Positions 8,939-17,309 of a DNA stretch of 64,000 bases are shown here, in pieces. The first letter of the stretch is position 1, and every line of letters begins with the position of its first letter. Origin of the DNA: Burkholderiales bacterium. GTDB lineage: Bacteria > Pseudomonadota > Gammaproteobacteria > Burkholderiales > Burkholderiaceae_F. Where the stretch lies: the NCBI GenBank assembly GCA_020355165.1, contig CP070661.1:2302082-2366081 (forward strand), written 5' to 3'. The position numbers were made by a program, and so were the translations under genes. The notes beneath the pieces were generated by a model, which searched no databases, was not told the origin of the DNA, and saw only the letters and a program-made list of their open reading frames with translations.

Positions 8939-9965
8939 ACTGCTGTGGCTGCTGCTGCTGCTGCCGCTGCTGGTGGCGGCGTACTTCTGGCTGCTCGCCC
9001 GGCGCAAGAAGTTTGCCCTTCGCTTCGCCAGCCTCGGCCTGGTCAAGGAGGCGATCGGCGGCGGCGCGCGCTGGCGCCGCCACCTGCCGCCGTCGCTGTT
9101 CCTGCTGGCGCTGGCGGTGCTGATCGTCGCCATGGCGCGGCCGACGGCCACGGTCACGCTGCCGACCCAGCAGGAGACGATCATCCTCGCGATGGACGTC
9201 TCCGGCAGCATGCGCGCCAAGGACGTCGAGCCGAACCGCCTCGAGGCGGCGCAGAACGCGGCGCGCGGCTTCGTCGGCCAGCTGCCGCCCAGCACCCGCA
9301 TCGGCGTGGTCTCCTTCGCCGGCACCGCCTCGCTGGTGCAGCCGCCGACGCTGTCCCGCGAGGACGTGCTGGCCGCCATCGACCGCTTCCACCTGCAGCG
9401 CGGCACCGCCACCGGCAGCGCCATCCTGGTCTCGCTCGACTCGCTGTTTCCCGACGCCGGCATCGACGTCAGCGGCGTCATCTATGGCGACGAGAGCAGG
9501 CACAAGGGACGTTCGCTCGACGAGGCCGGCAAGGCCGAGCGCAAGGAGTTCACGCCGGTGCCGCCGGGTTCGTACGCATCGGCGGCGATCATCCTGCTCA
9601 CCGACGGCCAGCGCACCACCGGTCCAGATCCGTTGAAGGCGGCGCGCATGGCCGCCGACCGCGGCGTGCGCGTCTACACGGTCGGCGTCGGCACCCTCGA
9701 GGGCGAGGTGATCGGCTTCGAGGGCTGGTCGTTCCGCGCCCGCCTCGACGAGGAGACGCTGAAGAAGGTGGCCGGCATGACGCTCGGCGAGTACTTCCAC
9801 GCCGGCAGCGCGCTCGATCTGAAGAAGGTCTACGAGACGCTGAACTCGCGGCTGGTGTTCGAGAAGAAGCAGACCGAGGTCACCGCGCTGGCCGCCGCCG
9901 CCGCCGCCGTGCTGTCGCTGCTGGCGGCCGGCCTGTCGCTGCTTTGGTTCAACCGCATCGCCTGA
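8919..9965 (+). CDS. BatA-like membrane protein with von Willebrand factor A domain
   Basis: The 348-residue protein has two N-terminal membrane segments (about residues 8-26 and 58-75), then a VWA domain with an intact MIDAS motif DVSGSM at residues 93-98, and a final membrane segment near residues 320-343. This is the BatA/aerotolerance topology, with the metal-binding VWA domain in the periplasm. ATG at 8919 overlaps DUF58 by 20 bases. It is the presumed target or adaptor of the MoxR ATPase. A BatB or TPR partner, common in other species, is not present here. Confidence 0.9.
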   Translation: MSLLWPELLWLLLLLPLLVAAYFWLLARRKKFALRFASLGLVKEAIGGGARWRRHLPPSLFLLALAVLIVAMARPTATVTLPTQQETIILAMDVSGSMRAKDVEPNRLEAAQNAARGFVGQLPPSTRIGVVSFAGTASLVQPPTLSREDVLAAIDRFHLQRGTATGSAILVSLDSLFPDAGIDVSGVIYGDESRHKGRSLDEAGKAERKEFTPVPPGSYASAAIILLTDGQRTTGPDPLKAARMAADRGVRVYTVGVGTLEGEVIGFEGWSFRARLDEETLKKVAGMTLGEYFHAGSALDLKKVYETLNSRLVFEKKQTEVTALAAAAAAVLSLLAAGLSLLWFNRIA

Positions 9966-10097
9966 CCTCGGTCGGTGACTCGGTCGCCGGCGCCTGCCGA
10001 TACGCTTTAAGCTGATCCGCGGCGCCGGTCGACCGGCATCGACCGGCGGCCGGCAACCACGCCTCGCCGCCGGCGGCTCGCCGCCAAGGGATCACCG

Positions 10098-10709
10098 ATG
10101 AAGCTGTACATCTCCGCCACCAGTCCCTTCGCGCGCAAGGTGCGCGTGCTGCTGATCGAGAAGCAGGTGCCGCACGAAGTCGAGGTGGTCGACCTGTGGA
10201 GCCCGAACGAACTGCAGCAGATCAACCCGATCGGCAAGGTGCCGGCGCTGGTGCTCGACGACGGCCGGGCGATGGCCGGCTCGGCCTTCATCGCCGACTG
10301 GGTCGACGGCCGCTATCCGCGGCCGCGCTTCATTCCCGCCGATGACGACGGCAGGCTGGAGGCGCGGCGCTGGGAGTCCTTCGCCGACGGCGTGATGGAC
10401 GCCGTCGCGGCGAGCGTCTACGAGATGCGGTTCCACGACGAGGCGAGCCGCAGCCGCTCCTGGCTCGACCGCCAGCGCGGCAAGGTCGACGCCGGGCTGG
10501 CGGCGCTCGAGCGGCAGCTCGGCACTCGCCGCTGGCTGTGCGGCGAGGCGATGTCGGTCGCCGACATCGCCATTGCCTGCCACCTCGGCTTCGTCAGGGC
10601 ACGGGCGCCGCAGTTCTTCGACGCCGCGCGCCTGCCCGGGCTGGCGCGGCTGTCGGCCGGGCTCGACGAACGCGACTCCTTCAGGGCCACTGCGCCGCCG
10701 CCGCTCTGA
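10098..10709 (+). CDS. Glutathione S-transferase family protein
   Basis: A 203-residue protein with an N-terminal thioredoxin-like GST domain (MKLYISATSPFARKVR, then NPIGKVPALVLDDG with the cis-Pro, and a Ser near residue 73 for the glutathione carboxylate) and an all-helical C-terminal domain (WLCGEAMSVADIAIACHL near residue 150). The start has AAGGG 7 bases upstream. It appears monocistronic. The natural electrophile substrate is unknown; the Ser in SATSPFARK suggests a Ser-type or disulfide-type bacterial GST. Confidence 0.9.
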   Translation: MKLYISATSPFARKVRVLLIEKQVPHEVEVVDLWSPNELQQINPIGKVPALVLDDGRAMAGSAFIADWVDGRYPRPRFIPADDDGRLEARRWESFADGVMDAVAASVYEMRFHDEASRSRSWLDRQRGKVDAGLAALERQLGTRRWLCGEAMSVADIAIACHLGFVRARAPQFFDAARLPGLARLSAGLDERDSFRATAPPPL

Positions 10710-10719
10710 GCAGAGGAAA

Positions 10720-10746
10720 GCCGGCCGCCGCGCTCGGTCGGCCGGC
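10720..10746 (+). terminator. Hairpin downstream of the glutathione S-transferase gene
   Basis: GCCGGCCG (10720-10727) pairs with CGGCCGGC (10739-10746) across an 11-base loop, 10 bases after the stop codon. The stem is strong but no T-run follows, so termination is only a possibility. Confidence 0.3.
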
Positions 10747-10751
10747 GCGAG

Positions 10752-11014
10752 CCGCGGCCAGAGGGCCAGTTGCAGGAACCGGTTGAAGGCGTGCGCTCGT
10801 ACCGGGCGAATGGCTCACCGTCGACGAAGTCGCGCCGGCGATACAGCGACAGCGCATGCTCGAAGGCCGGACCGCTGCCCGCTTCGAGGCTCGGCCGCTG
10901 CATCGCGCGGGCCGGCGCCCGAGCGATGAGGTGCTCGAGCAGCGCCGCGGCCACGCCGCGGCGCAGGAAGGCGGGATGGGTGCGCATCGACTTCAGCCCG
11001 CCGCTGCCGCCGCT
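10752..11014 (-). pseudogene. Remnant of a GNAT-family N-acetyltransferase, truncated and frameshifted
   Basis: On the minus strand, GGLKSMRTHPAFLRRGVAA (from about 11000) and the following SLEAGSGPAFEHALSLYRRR match the C-terminal half of GNAT acetyltransferases, where RRGVAA binds acetyl-CoA. The N-terminal half (about 80 residues) is missing. Near 10782 the reading frame breaks: the expected end FNRFLQLAL is present but in the next frame, so one base has been lost. Several usually conserved positions are also changed. It lies in the gap between the GST and CheR-like genes. I read it as a decayed gene, not an active enzyme. Confidence 0.72.
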
Positions 11015-11032
11015 GACTGGATGCGTGCTCTG

Positions 11033-11866
11033 ATGACCGATGCCGAGTGCGTCGACTTCCTGCGCTGGGCGCTGCCGCGGCTCGATCGCCGCTGGGACGG
11101 CTACCGCAGGGTGCGGCGCCTGGTCGCCAAGCGGCTGGCCCGCCGGCTGCGCCTGCTCGGGCTGCCGGACCTCGTCGCCTACCGGGCAAGGCTGGAATCG
11201 GATCGCGCCGAATGGGCCGAGCTCGACGCGCTGCTCGGCATTCCGATCTCCCGCTTCTATCGCGACCGGGACGTGTTCGAGTCGATCGGCGGCGAGGTGC
11301 TGCCGGCGCTTGCGCGTGCCGCGCAGGCCACCGGACGCACGACGCTGGCCTGCCTGAGCGCCGGTTGCGCGTCGGGAGAAGAGCCGTACTCGCTGGCGAT
11401 GATCTGGCGCCGGCGTGTGCAGCCGGCCTTTCCGGCGCTGGCGCTGCACATCGTCGCCGTCGACAGCGACCCGCTGCTGCTCGAGCGCGCCCGCACCGGC
11501 TGCTTCGGCGCCGGCAGCCTGAAGGAACTGCCGGCCGATCTGCGCGCCGCGGCGTTCGAGCTGCGCGGCGGCCGCTGCTGCGTGCGACCCGAATACCGGG
11601 ACAACATCGAGTTCCTGCACCAGGACCTGCGCCGGCAGGTTCCTGACGGACCCTTCGACCTGGTCCTGCTGCGCAACGTCGTCGCCACCTACTACGCGGC
11701 CCCTGTGCAGCGTGAGATCATGGCTCGCATCGCCAGCCGGATGCTTGCGGGCGCGGCCCTGGTCCTCGGCGCTCACGAATCCTTGCCGCAGGGTGCCGAG
11801 GGATTCGCCGCCTGGCCGGGCGTGCGGTGCATATGGCGCAGAGCGACCAGCGGGGAGAATCGGTGA
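11033..11866 (+). CDS. CheR-type SAM-dependent methyltransferase
   Basis: This 277-residue protein matches CheR methyltransferases: the N-terminal helical domain contains WDGYRRVRRLVAKRL, followed by LLGIPISRFYRDRDVF and the SAM-binding motif LSAGCASGEEPYSLAM (about residue 107). Classical CheR methylates chemoreceptor glutamates, but no chemotaxis gene is in the window, and the protein has no TPR or receptor-tail pentapeptide-binding extension. The ATG at 11033 (MTDAEC) matches the family start; 11021 is an alternative. Its stop overlaps the GTG of the next gene, so it is likely coupled to the nitroreductase. A non-chemotaxis target is probable. Confidence 0.85.
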   Translation: MTDAECVDFLRWALPRLDRRWDGYRRVRRLVAKRLARRLRLLGLPDLVAYRARLESDRAEWAELDALLGIPISRFYRDRDVFESIGGEVLPALARAAQATGRTTLACLSAGCASGEEPYSLAMIWRRRVQPAFPALALHIVAVDSDPLLLERARTGCFGAGSLKELPADLRAAAFELRGGRCCVRPEYRDNIEFLHQDLRRQVPDGPFDLVLLRNVVATYYAAPVQREIMARIASRMLAGAALVLGAHESLPQGAEGFAAWPGVRCIWRRATSGENR

Positions 11867-12477
11867 CGAACGCCGCACGGACGGCCTTGCCGCCGCCGGA
11901 CGTCGACGGCGGCCTGCCGCTGGCGGCGGCTGTGCTGCGCCGGCGCTCGCGGCGCGAATTTGCCCGGCGCGAGCTGACGACCGCCGAACTCGGGCAACTG
12001 CTGTGGGCCGCCGACGGCCTGACCGATCGGCGCGACGGCAGGCGCGCCGCGCCGTCGGCCGGGGCGCTGTACCCGCTGTCGCTGTATGCCGCCACGGCGC
12101 ACGGGCTGTCGCGCTACGACAACCAGACGCACGCACTGGAGCAGCTGTCGGCGCGTGACCTGCGCGTCGAGCTGGCCGAGGCGGCGCTCGGCCAGCGCGG
12201 GATCGCCGAGGCTGCTTGCGTCCTCGTCTTCTCGGCGATTGCCGCGCGCACGACGCGCAAGTACGGCGAGCGCGGCGTGCGCTACGTGCACATGGAAGTC
12301 GGCCATGCGGCGCAGAACGTGCTGCTTGCCGCGACCGCGCTCGGCCTGGCCGCCTATCCGGTCGGTGCCTTCGACGACGCGCGCGTCGCCGAGCTGCTCG
12401 GGCTCGGCCACGGCGAGGCGGCGCTCTACCTGGTGCCGGTCGGCGCCCCGCCGGAGCAGCCGCACGGCCGGCGGTAG
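11863..12477 (+). CDS. SagB-type nitroreductase/dehydrogenase
   Basis: The 204-residue product has nitroreductase-fold features: RRRSRREFARRELT (phosphate-binding Arg cluster, about residues 26-39), RAAPSAGALYPL (about residue 65) and GHAAQNVLLAATALGLAAYPVGAFDD near residue 150 broken over the FMN site. PSAGALYPL is typical of the SagB-like oxidoreductases, FMN enzymes of which some act on peptide azolines and many are of unknown function. I chose GTG at 11863 because it forms a GTGA overlap with the upstream stop and has GGGGAG 6 bases upstream; an ATG at 11827 gives a longer N-terminus. No YcaO or peptide precursor gene is adjacent. Confidence 0.83.
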   Translation: MTNAARTALPPPDVDGGLPLAAAVLRRRSRREFARRELTTAELGQLLWAADGLTDRRDGRRAAPSAGALYPLSLYAATAHGLSRYDNQTHALEQLSARDLRVELAEAALGQRGIAEAACVLVFSAIAARTTRKYGERGVRYVHMEVGHAAQNVLLAATALGLAAYPVGAFDDARVAELLGLGHGEAALYLVPVGAPPEQPHGRR

Positions 12478-12601
12478 CCGGCGTTGCCGAGCGCCCGTCG
12501 AATCGCGAGCGGACGCTGCAGCGCGACGCCGGTTGCGGCGGCGCAGCCACTGAACCCTGGCGGCGTGCGTGCACCCGCCCCGCATGAGCCGCGCGCCGGC
12601 G

Positions 12602-13576
12602 TCAGACAGGTGCGCGCCGCGGTCGCCCGGCGCGGTGCGCCGCGCCGGCATCGAGCCTGCGCAGGCCGAGGCGCTCGGCCGCGGCCAGCGCGTCGCCGTA
12701 CTCGCCGCGGGTGAGCGGCCGGTCGATCTCGGGGTATTCGTCGGCCCGATAGCACGGGCGGTACTGGTCCATCAGGTTGACGTAGGTGTCGGCCGAGATC
12801 CCGCCGGCGAGGAACGCCAGCACCTGCTCGGTGCCGGCGATGCCGCCCGGCAGCACCAGGTGACGCACCAGCAGTCCGCGCCGCGCGATGCCGTCCTCGT
12901 CGAGCGCCAGGTCGCCGACCTGGCGGTGCATCTCGCGCACGGCGGCCTGGTTCGCCTGCACGTAGCCGCGCACCTTCGAGTAGCGCCGGGCAAGCTCGGC
13001 ATCGCCGTACTTCATGTCCGGCATGTAGATGTCGACGATGCCGTCGAGCAGCGCCAGCGCCTCGAGGCTGTCGTAGCCGCTGGTGTTGTAGACGATCGGC
13101 AGCCGCAGGCCACGGCGAGCGGCATCGTGCACGGCGGCGACGATCTGCGCGACGACGTGGCTGGGCGTGACCAGGTTGATGTTGTGGCAGCCCTGCTGCT
13201 GCAGCTCGAGCATCGCATCGGCGATGCCGGCCGGCGCGGTCTGCCGGCCGCTGCCGCGCTGCGAGATGTCCCAGTTCTGGCAGTACACGCAGCGCAGGTT
13301 GCACCAGGAGAAGAAAATGGTGCCGGAGCCGCGCCAGCCCCGCAGGCAGTCCTCTTCGCCGTGGTGGGCGCCGTAGCTGGCAACCAGCGCCTGCTCGCCG
13401 GTGCGACACACGGCGCCGTCGGTGGTGAGCCTTCGATTGACGCGGCAGTAGCGCGCGCACAGGTCGCAGTCTTCGAGGTGCCGCCAGGCCTGCCCGACCC
13501 GTCGCTCGAGCTCGCCGCTGGCGAGCAGCCGCAGATAGGCCGGCTCGAAATCCCCCGCGCGCAACACCGGACCCAT
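12602..13576 (-). CDS. Radical SAM protein, pyruvate formate-lyase activase-like
   Basis: This 324-residue protein carries the radical SAM cluster motif C92xxxC96xxC99 in WCNLRCVYCQNWDIS and an upstream set of cysteines (C37, C40, C44, C57) resembling a small metal-binding knuckle. It resembles the stand-alone PflA/PflX-like radical SAM proteins of unknown substrate. Its C-terminus (after about residue 300) is basic and low in complexity. It lies 62 bases downstream of kynU on the same strand and may be part of the kynurenine transcript, though no functional link is established. Confidence 0.85.
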   Translation of the reverse strand: MGPVLRAGDFEPAYLRLLASGELERRVGQAWRHLEDCDLCARYCRVNRRLTTDGAVCRTGEQALVASYGAHHGEEDCLRGWRGSGTIFFSWCNLRCVYCQNWDISQRGSGRQTAPAGIADAMLELQQQGCHNINLVTPSHVVAQIVAAVHDAARRGLRLPIVYNTSGYDSLEALALLDGIVDIYMPDMKYGDAELARRYSKVRGYVQANQAAVREMHRQVGDLALDEDGIARRGLLVRHLVLPGGIAGTEQVLAFLAGGISADTYVNLMDQYRPCYRADEYPEIDRPLTRGEYGDALAAAERLGLRRLDAGAAHRAGRPRRAPV

Positions 13577-13638
13577 GATCGCTCACCTCGGCACCGCCCG
13601 CGCGGCGCACGCCGGGCAGCCCCGCCGGCCGTCCCGCC

Positions 13639-14919
13639 TCAGGTGACCACTCGGCGCGCCTGGAACTGCGGCTGGTCCCAGCTGCGCGCGGCCAGCGTGT
13701 CGCGCAGGATCTCGACCGCGTCCCAGACGTCGACGAAGCGGACGTACAGCGGCGCGAAGCCGAAGCGCAGGATGCCCGGTGCGCCGGCATCACCGGCGCG
13801 GTAGTCGCCGACCACGCCACGGGCGACCAGCGCCTGCATGACCGGCCACGCGTCGTCGTGCGCGTAGCAGACCTGGCTGCCGCGTTGCGACGGATCGCGC
13901 GGCGAGAGCAGCTGCAGCCCCAGGCCGGCGCAGCGCTGCTCGACCAGGTCGATGAACAGCTGCATCAGCTGCAGGCTCTTCGCGCGCAGCGGCTCGACGC
14001 CGGCGGCCAGCACCGAGTCGACGCCGCACTCGAGCGCGGCCAGCGCGATGATCGACGGGGTGCCGGCGGCGAAGCGGTCGATCCCGGCGGCGGGCTCGTA
14101 TTCGGTCGAGAAGTCGAACGGCGCGCGGTGGCCGAACCAGCCGGCCACCGGCTGCGCGAAGCGGTCGGCGTGCATCGCCTGCAGGTGCCGTCGCGCGGCG
14201 AAGACGAATGCCGGCGCGCCCGGCCCGCCGTTCAGGTACTTGTAGCCGCAGCCGACCGCGAAGTCGGCGCGGGCCCGTGCCAGGTCGAGCGGCACCGCGC
14301 CCGCCGAGTGCGAGAGGTCCCACACCGTGAGCGCGCCCGACAGGTGGGCTCGGTGCGTCAGGTCCTCGATGTCGTGCATGCGGCCGGTGCGGTAGTTGAC
14401 GTGCGTGAGCAGCAGGACCGCCGTGCCCTCGTCGATGTGATAGGCGATCTCGTCGCCGGGCACCGTCAGCAGGTTGTAGCGGCCGCCGAACATCTCGGTG
14501 ATCCCCTGCGCGATGTAATGGTCGGTCGGGAAGTTGCCGAGCTCGGACAGGATCACGTCGCACTCGGGCGCGGCGGCGTGCTGCAGCCGCAGCGCCGCCG
14601 CCAGCGCCTTGAACAGGTTGACCGACGTCGAGTCGGCGCAGATCACCTCGTCGTCGGCGGCGCCGATCAGCCGCGCGACCTTGGCGCCGACGCGGCGCGG
14701 CGCATCGATCCAGCCGGCGTCGTTCCACGAGCCGATCAGCCCGCGGCCCCACTCGTTCTCGACCAGCTGGCGCAGGCGCGGCATGGTCGCCTTCGGCAGG
14801 GCGCCGAGCGAGTTGCCGTCGAGATAGACGACGCCGTCGGGCAGGGCGAAGGCGCCGCGCTGCTCGGCCAGCGGATCGCGCAGATCAAGTCCGAGGCAGT
14901 CGGCGCGGCTGCGGGCCAT
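13639..14919 (-). CDS. kynU: Kynureninase
   Basis: The 426-residue PLP enzyme cleaves L-kynurenine (and 3-hydroxykynurenine) to anthranilate and alanine. Key features are YLDGNSLGALP near the N-terminus, WDLSHSAGAVPLDL (about residue 200) and the PLP lysine K227 in GCGYKYLNGGPG. Length and motifs match bacterial KynU. The ATG at 14919 is 5 bases after the kynB stop, so the two are cotranscribed. The frame is open further upstream through kynB as a shadow only. No kynA (tryptophan dioxygenase) is present in the window. Confidence 0.96.
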   Translation of the reverse strand: MARSRADCLGLDLRDPLAEQRGAFALPDGVVYLDGNSLGALPKATMPRLRQLVENEWGRGLIGSWNDAGWIDAPRRVGAKVARLIGAADDEVICADSTSVNLFKALAAALRLQHAAAPECDVILSELGNFPTDHYIAQGITEMFGGRYNLLTVPGDEIAYHIDEGTAVLLLTHVNYRTGRMHDIEDLTHRAHLSGALTVWDLSHSAGAVPLDLARARADFAVGCGYKYLNGGPGAPAFVFAARRHLQAMHADRFAQPVAGWFGHRAPFDFSTEYEPAAGIDRFAAGTPSIIALAALECGVDSVLAAGVEPLRAKSLQLMQLFIDLVEQRCAGLGLQLLSPRDPSQRGSQVCYAHDDAWPVMQALVARGVVGDYRAGDAGAPGILRFGFAPLYVRFVDVWDAVEILRDTLAARSWDQPQFQARRVVT

Positions 14920-14924
14920 GGCGC

Positions 14925-15548
14925 TCAGAGCTCCCGCAGCACTGCGCGCACCGGGCTGGCATCGACGCCGTGCCAGTTCAGCGGCAGCGCGATCAGCTCG
15001 TAGTCGCCCGCCGGAACGTCGTCGAGAACCAGCCCTTCGAGCACCGCCATGCCGTGCGCCCGCAGGCGCTGGTGACTGTCGAGGGTCCGGCTCTGCTCGG
15101 GATCGAGCGAAGGCGTGTCGATGCCGACCAGCCGCACGCCGTGCTCGTGCAGCAGGTCGATCGAAGCCGGTGCGACCGCCGTGAACGCGGAGTCCCAGTC
15201 GCCCGGCGCCTGCGCATAAGTGCGGATCAGCACGCGAGGCGGCGCGGCCTGCAGGTGCGGCGCCAGCTGCTGCGGCTGCACCAGCGGCCCGGCACCGACG
15301 GCGTGGACGACGCGGCACGGCCCGAGGTAGGCCTCGACCGGCACCTCGCCGATCGAGGCGCCGCGCTCGTCGTAGTGCAACGGCGCGTCGGCGTGGCTGC
15401 CGGTGTGCGGCGACATCGTCAGTTCGGCAACGTTGACCGCGCAGCCCGGAGCGATCTGCCACGTCCAGCGCAACGTGAACGCGGTATCGCCCGGGAACAC
15501 GGGAAAGCCCGGCGCTACGGCCGGCGAGAGATCCCACAGCCGCTTCAT
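14925..15548 (-). CDS. kynB: Kynurenine formamidase (cyclase family)
   Basis: The 207-residue protein hydrolyses N-formylkynurenine to kynurenine and formate. The metal-binding motif HTGSHADAP (His48, His52, Asp54) and the opening LWDLSPAV are diagnostic of the bacterial KynB cyclase/arylformamidase family. The start MKRLWDLSP (15548) matches the family; a slightly longer frame begins at 15587. It is the first gene of a kynB-kynU operon. The 299-base gap to the divergent DMT exporter should contain the promoter and possibly a KynR (Lrp-type) site, which I could not identify by eye. Confidence 0.94.
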   Translation of the reverse strand: MKRLWDLSPAVAPGFPVFPGDTAFTLRWTWQIAPGCAVNVAELTMSPHTGSHADAPLHYDERGASIGEVPVEAYLGPCRVVHAVGAGPLVQPQQLAPHLQAAPPRVLIRTYAQAPGDWDSAFTAVAPASIDLLHEHGVRLVGIDTPSLDPEQSRTLDSHQRLRAHGMAVLEGLVLDDVPAGDYELIALPLNWHGVDASPVRAVLREL

Positions 15549-15847
15549 CGAGCGGCCATTGTGACGCGCCGCTATGCTCCGCCGCAATCACGCGTGCCGG
15601 CCGGACCGTTCCCGTGCCATCGCCGGCCCCGCCCCGGCATGCCGCTGCACCTGTCAAACGTCTCGTCGGCACTGAGCGCCTCGATGGTCGGCTTCGCCGG
15701 TACGCTGGCGCTGCCCGCCTCCGCGGTCAGCGCTGCCGGCGCGCGCTTCGCTGGCATCGGTGCCGCTTTCCGGCGACCGGCCGCAAGGCTGCTCGCGCAC
15801 GCGCTCGAGCACGGACTGCAGGCGCTGCGCAGGCGCAAGGTCGGCGG

Positions 15848-16738
15848 ATGAGGCTGGACGCCGCCACCGCTGCGCTGCTGACCTTGCCGCCGCTTTTCTG
15901 GGCCGGCAACGCGGTAGCAGCGCGGATGATCGTCGGCGACGTGCCGCCGGTGGCGCTGTCGCTGGCACGCTGGGTGGTTGCGTTTGCGCTGCTGCTGCCG
16001 TTTGCCGGCCCGGCGGCGGTACGCCACCGCGCCGCCTTGATGCGCCACTGGCGCATCCTGCTGGCGATCGGCCCGCTCGGTGTCGGCGCCTACAACACGC
16101 TGCAGTACATCGCGCTGCAGACGTCGACTCCGATGTCGACCAGCCTGATCGCCTCGAGCTCGCCGGTGTTCATCCTGGCGCTCGGCGTGGTCGTCTTCGG
16201 CGAGAGGACGCGCCGGGCGCAGTGGATCGGCGCCGCACTGTCGATCGCCGGGGTGATGCTGGTGATGGCGCGCGGCGACCTGGCCAACCTGGCGCAGCTG
16301 GCCTTCGTTCCGGGCGACCTGATCATGCTGGTGGCCAACCTCACCTGGACGCTGTACACGTGGCTGCTGCGCAGGCACCGGCCCGACCTGCCGTTCGCGC
16401 CGCTGCTGCTGGTGCAGATGGCGATCGGCATCGTCGCCATCGCGCCATTCGCCGCGCTGGAGGCGGTGCTGTCGCCGGCACGCATCGCCTGGAGCGGCAG
16501 CGTGGTGGCGACGATGCTCTACATGGCGGTGTTCCCGTCGCTCATCGCCTACTGGTGCTGGGATGTCGGCATCCGCCGCGTCGGCGCGGTGATTCCGGTG
16601 TACTTCGCCAACCTGACGCCGGTGTTCGCCGCCGTCCTGTCGATGTGGCTTCTCGCCGATGCGCCACGGCTGTACCACCTGATCGCGCTGGTGCTGATCA
16701 TCGGCGGCATACAGCTGGCCGGCCGGCCGGGACGCTGA
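15848..16738 (+). CDS. EamA/DMT-family transporter
   Basis: The 296-residue protein has about ten membrane segments in two EamA repeats, with motifs PPLFWAGNAVAARMI near the start and YIALQTSTPMSTSLIASSSP at the end of the third helix. DMT exporters of this type move amino acids, nucleotides or related metabolites out of the cell. ATG at 15848 follows AAGG. It is divergent from kynB and convergent with the flavin reductase (10 bases apart). Export of kynurenine-pathway products is an attractive guess from position only. Confidence 0.88.
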   Translation: MRLDAATAALLTLPPLFWAGNAVAARMIVGDVPPVALSLARWVVAFALLLPFAGPAAVRHRAALMRHWRILLAIGPLGVGAYNTLQYIALQTSTPMSTSLIASSSPVFILALGVVVFGERTRRAQWIGAALSIAGVMLVMARGDLANLAQLAFVPGDLIMLVANLTWTLYTWLLRRHRPDLPFAPLLLVQMAIGIVAIAPFAALEAVLSPARIAWSGSVVATMLYMAVFPSLIAYWCWDVGIRRVGAVIPVYFANLTPVFAAVLSMWLLADAPRLYHLIALVLIIGGIQLAGRPGR

Positions 16739-16748
16739 GCTGCGGCGG

Positions 16749-17267
16749 TCAGCCGCCCGCCGTGCGCCGGCCGTGCGCCGTGGCGTCCGCAAGCTCGGCG
16801 AAGCGGCTCTCGAAGAACAGCAGCGGCCTGCCGCGGACCACCTCGAACGACTCGACCCGACCGATCAGGATCAGGTGGTCGCCTTCCTCGTAGCGGCTGC
16901 GGATGCCGACCTCGAACCAGCCGATGCAGCCTTCCAGCCGCGGCAGGCCGGTGTCGGTCGGGCTCCAGCCGATGCCGTCGAAGCGTTTGGCCCCGCGCGT
17001 GGCGAAGTGCTTGGCGATCTCCACCTGGTCGGCGGCCAGCACGTTGACCAGGTGCTGGCTGGCCAGGCGGAAGGTGTCGAAGCTCGCCGCGCTCAGTCCG
17101 AGGCACCACAGCACCAGCGGCGGGTCGAGCGACACCGAGGCGAACGAGTTGACGGTGATGCCGTCAGGCGAGCCGTCGGTGGCGCGGGTGGTGACCACCG
17201 TCACACCGGTGGCGAACCGCCCGAGCGCCTTGCGCAGCTCGGCCGTCGAGTCGGAACGGGCCTGCAT
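16749..17267 (-). CDS. Flavin reductase family protein
   Basis: A 172-residue protein of the flavin reductase (HpaC/RutF-like) family: LGRFATGVTVVTTRATDG near the N-terminus, GITVNSFASVSLDPPLVLWC (FMN-binding strand) and a conserved GDHLILIGRVE near residue 140. Such enzymes reduce FMN or FAD with NAD(P)H for a partner monooxygenase. No monooxygenase gene is adjacent. The ATG at 17267 fits the family start. It is divergent from the DUF1992 gene with a 42-base shared promoter region. Confidence 0.87.
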   Translation of the reverse strand: MQARSDSTAELRKALGRFATGVTVVTTRATDGSPDGITVNSFASVSLDPPLVLWCLGLSAASFDTFRLASQHLVNVLAADQVEIAKHFATRGAKRFDGIGWSPTDTGLPRLEGCIGWFEVGIRSRYEEGDHLILIGRVESFEVVRGRPLLFFESRFAELADATAHGRRTAGG

Positions 17268-17309
17268 GGCGCCGGATTGTAGGGGCGCGGCGCCGGTAGC
17301 ATTACGCCG

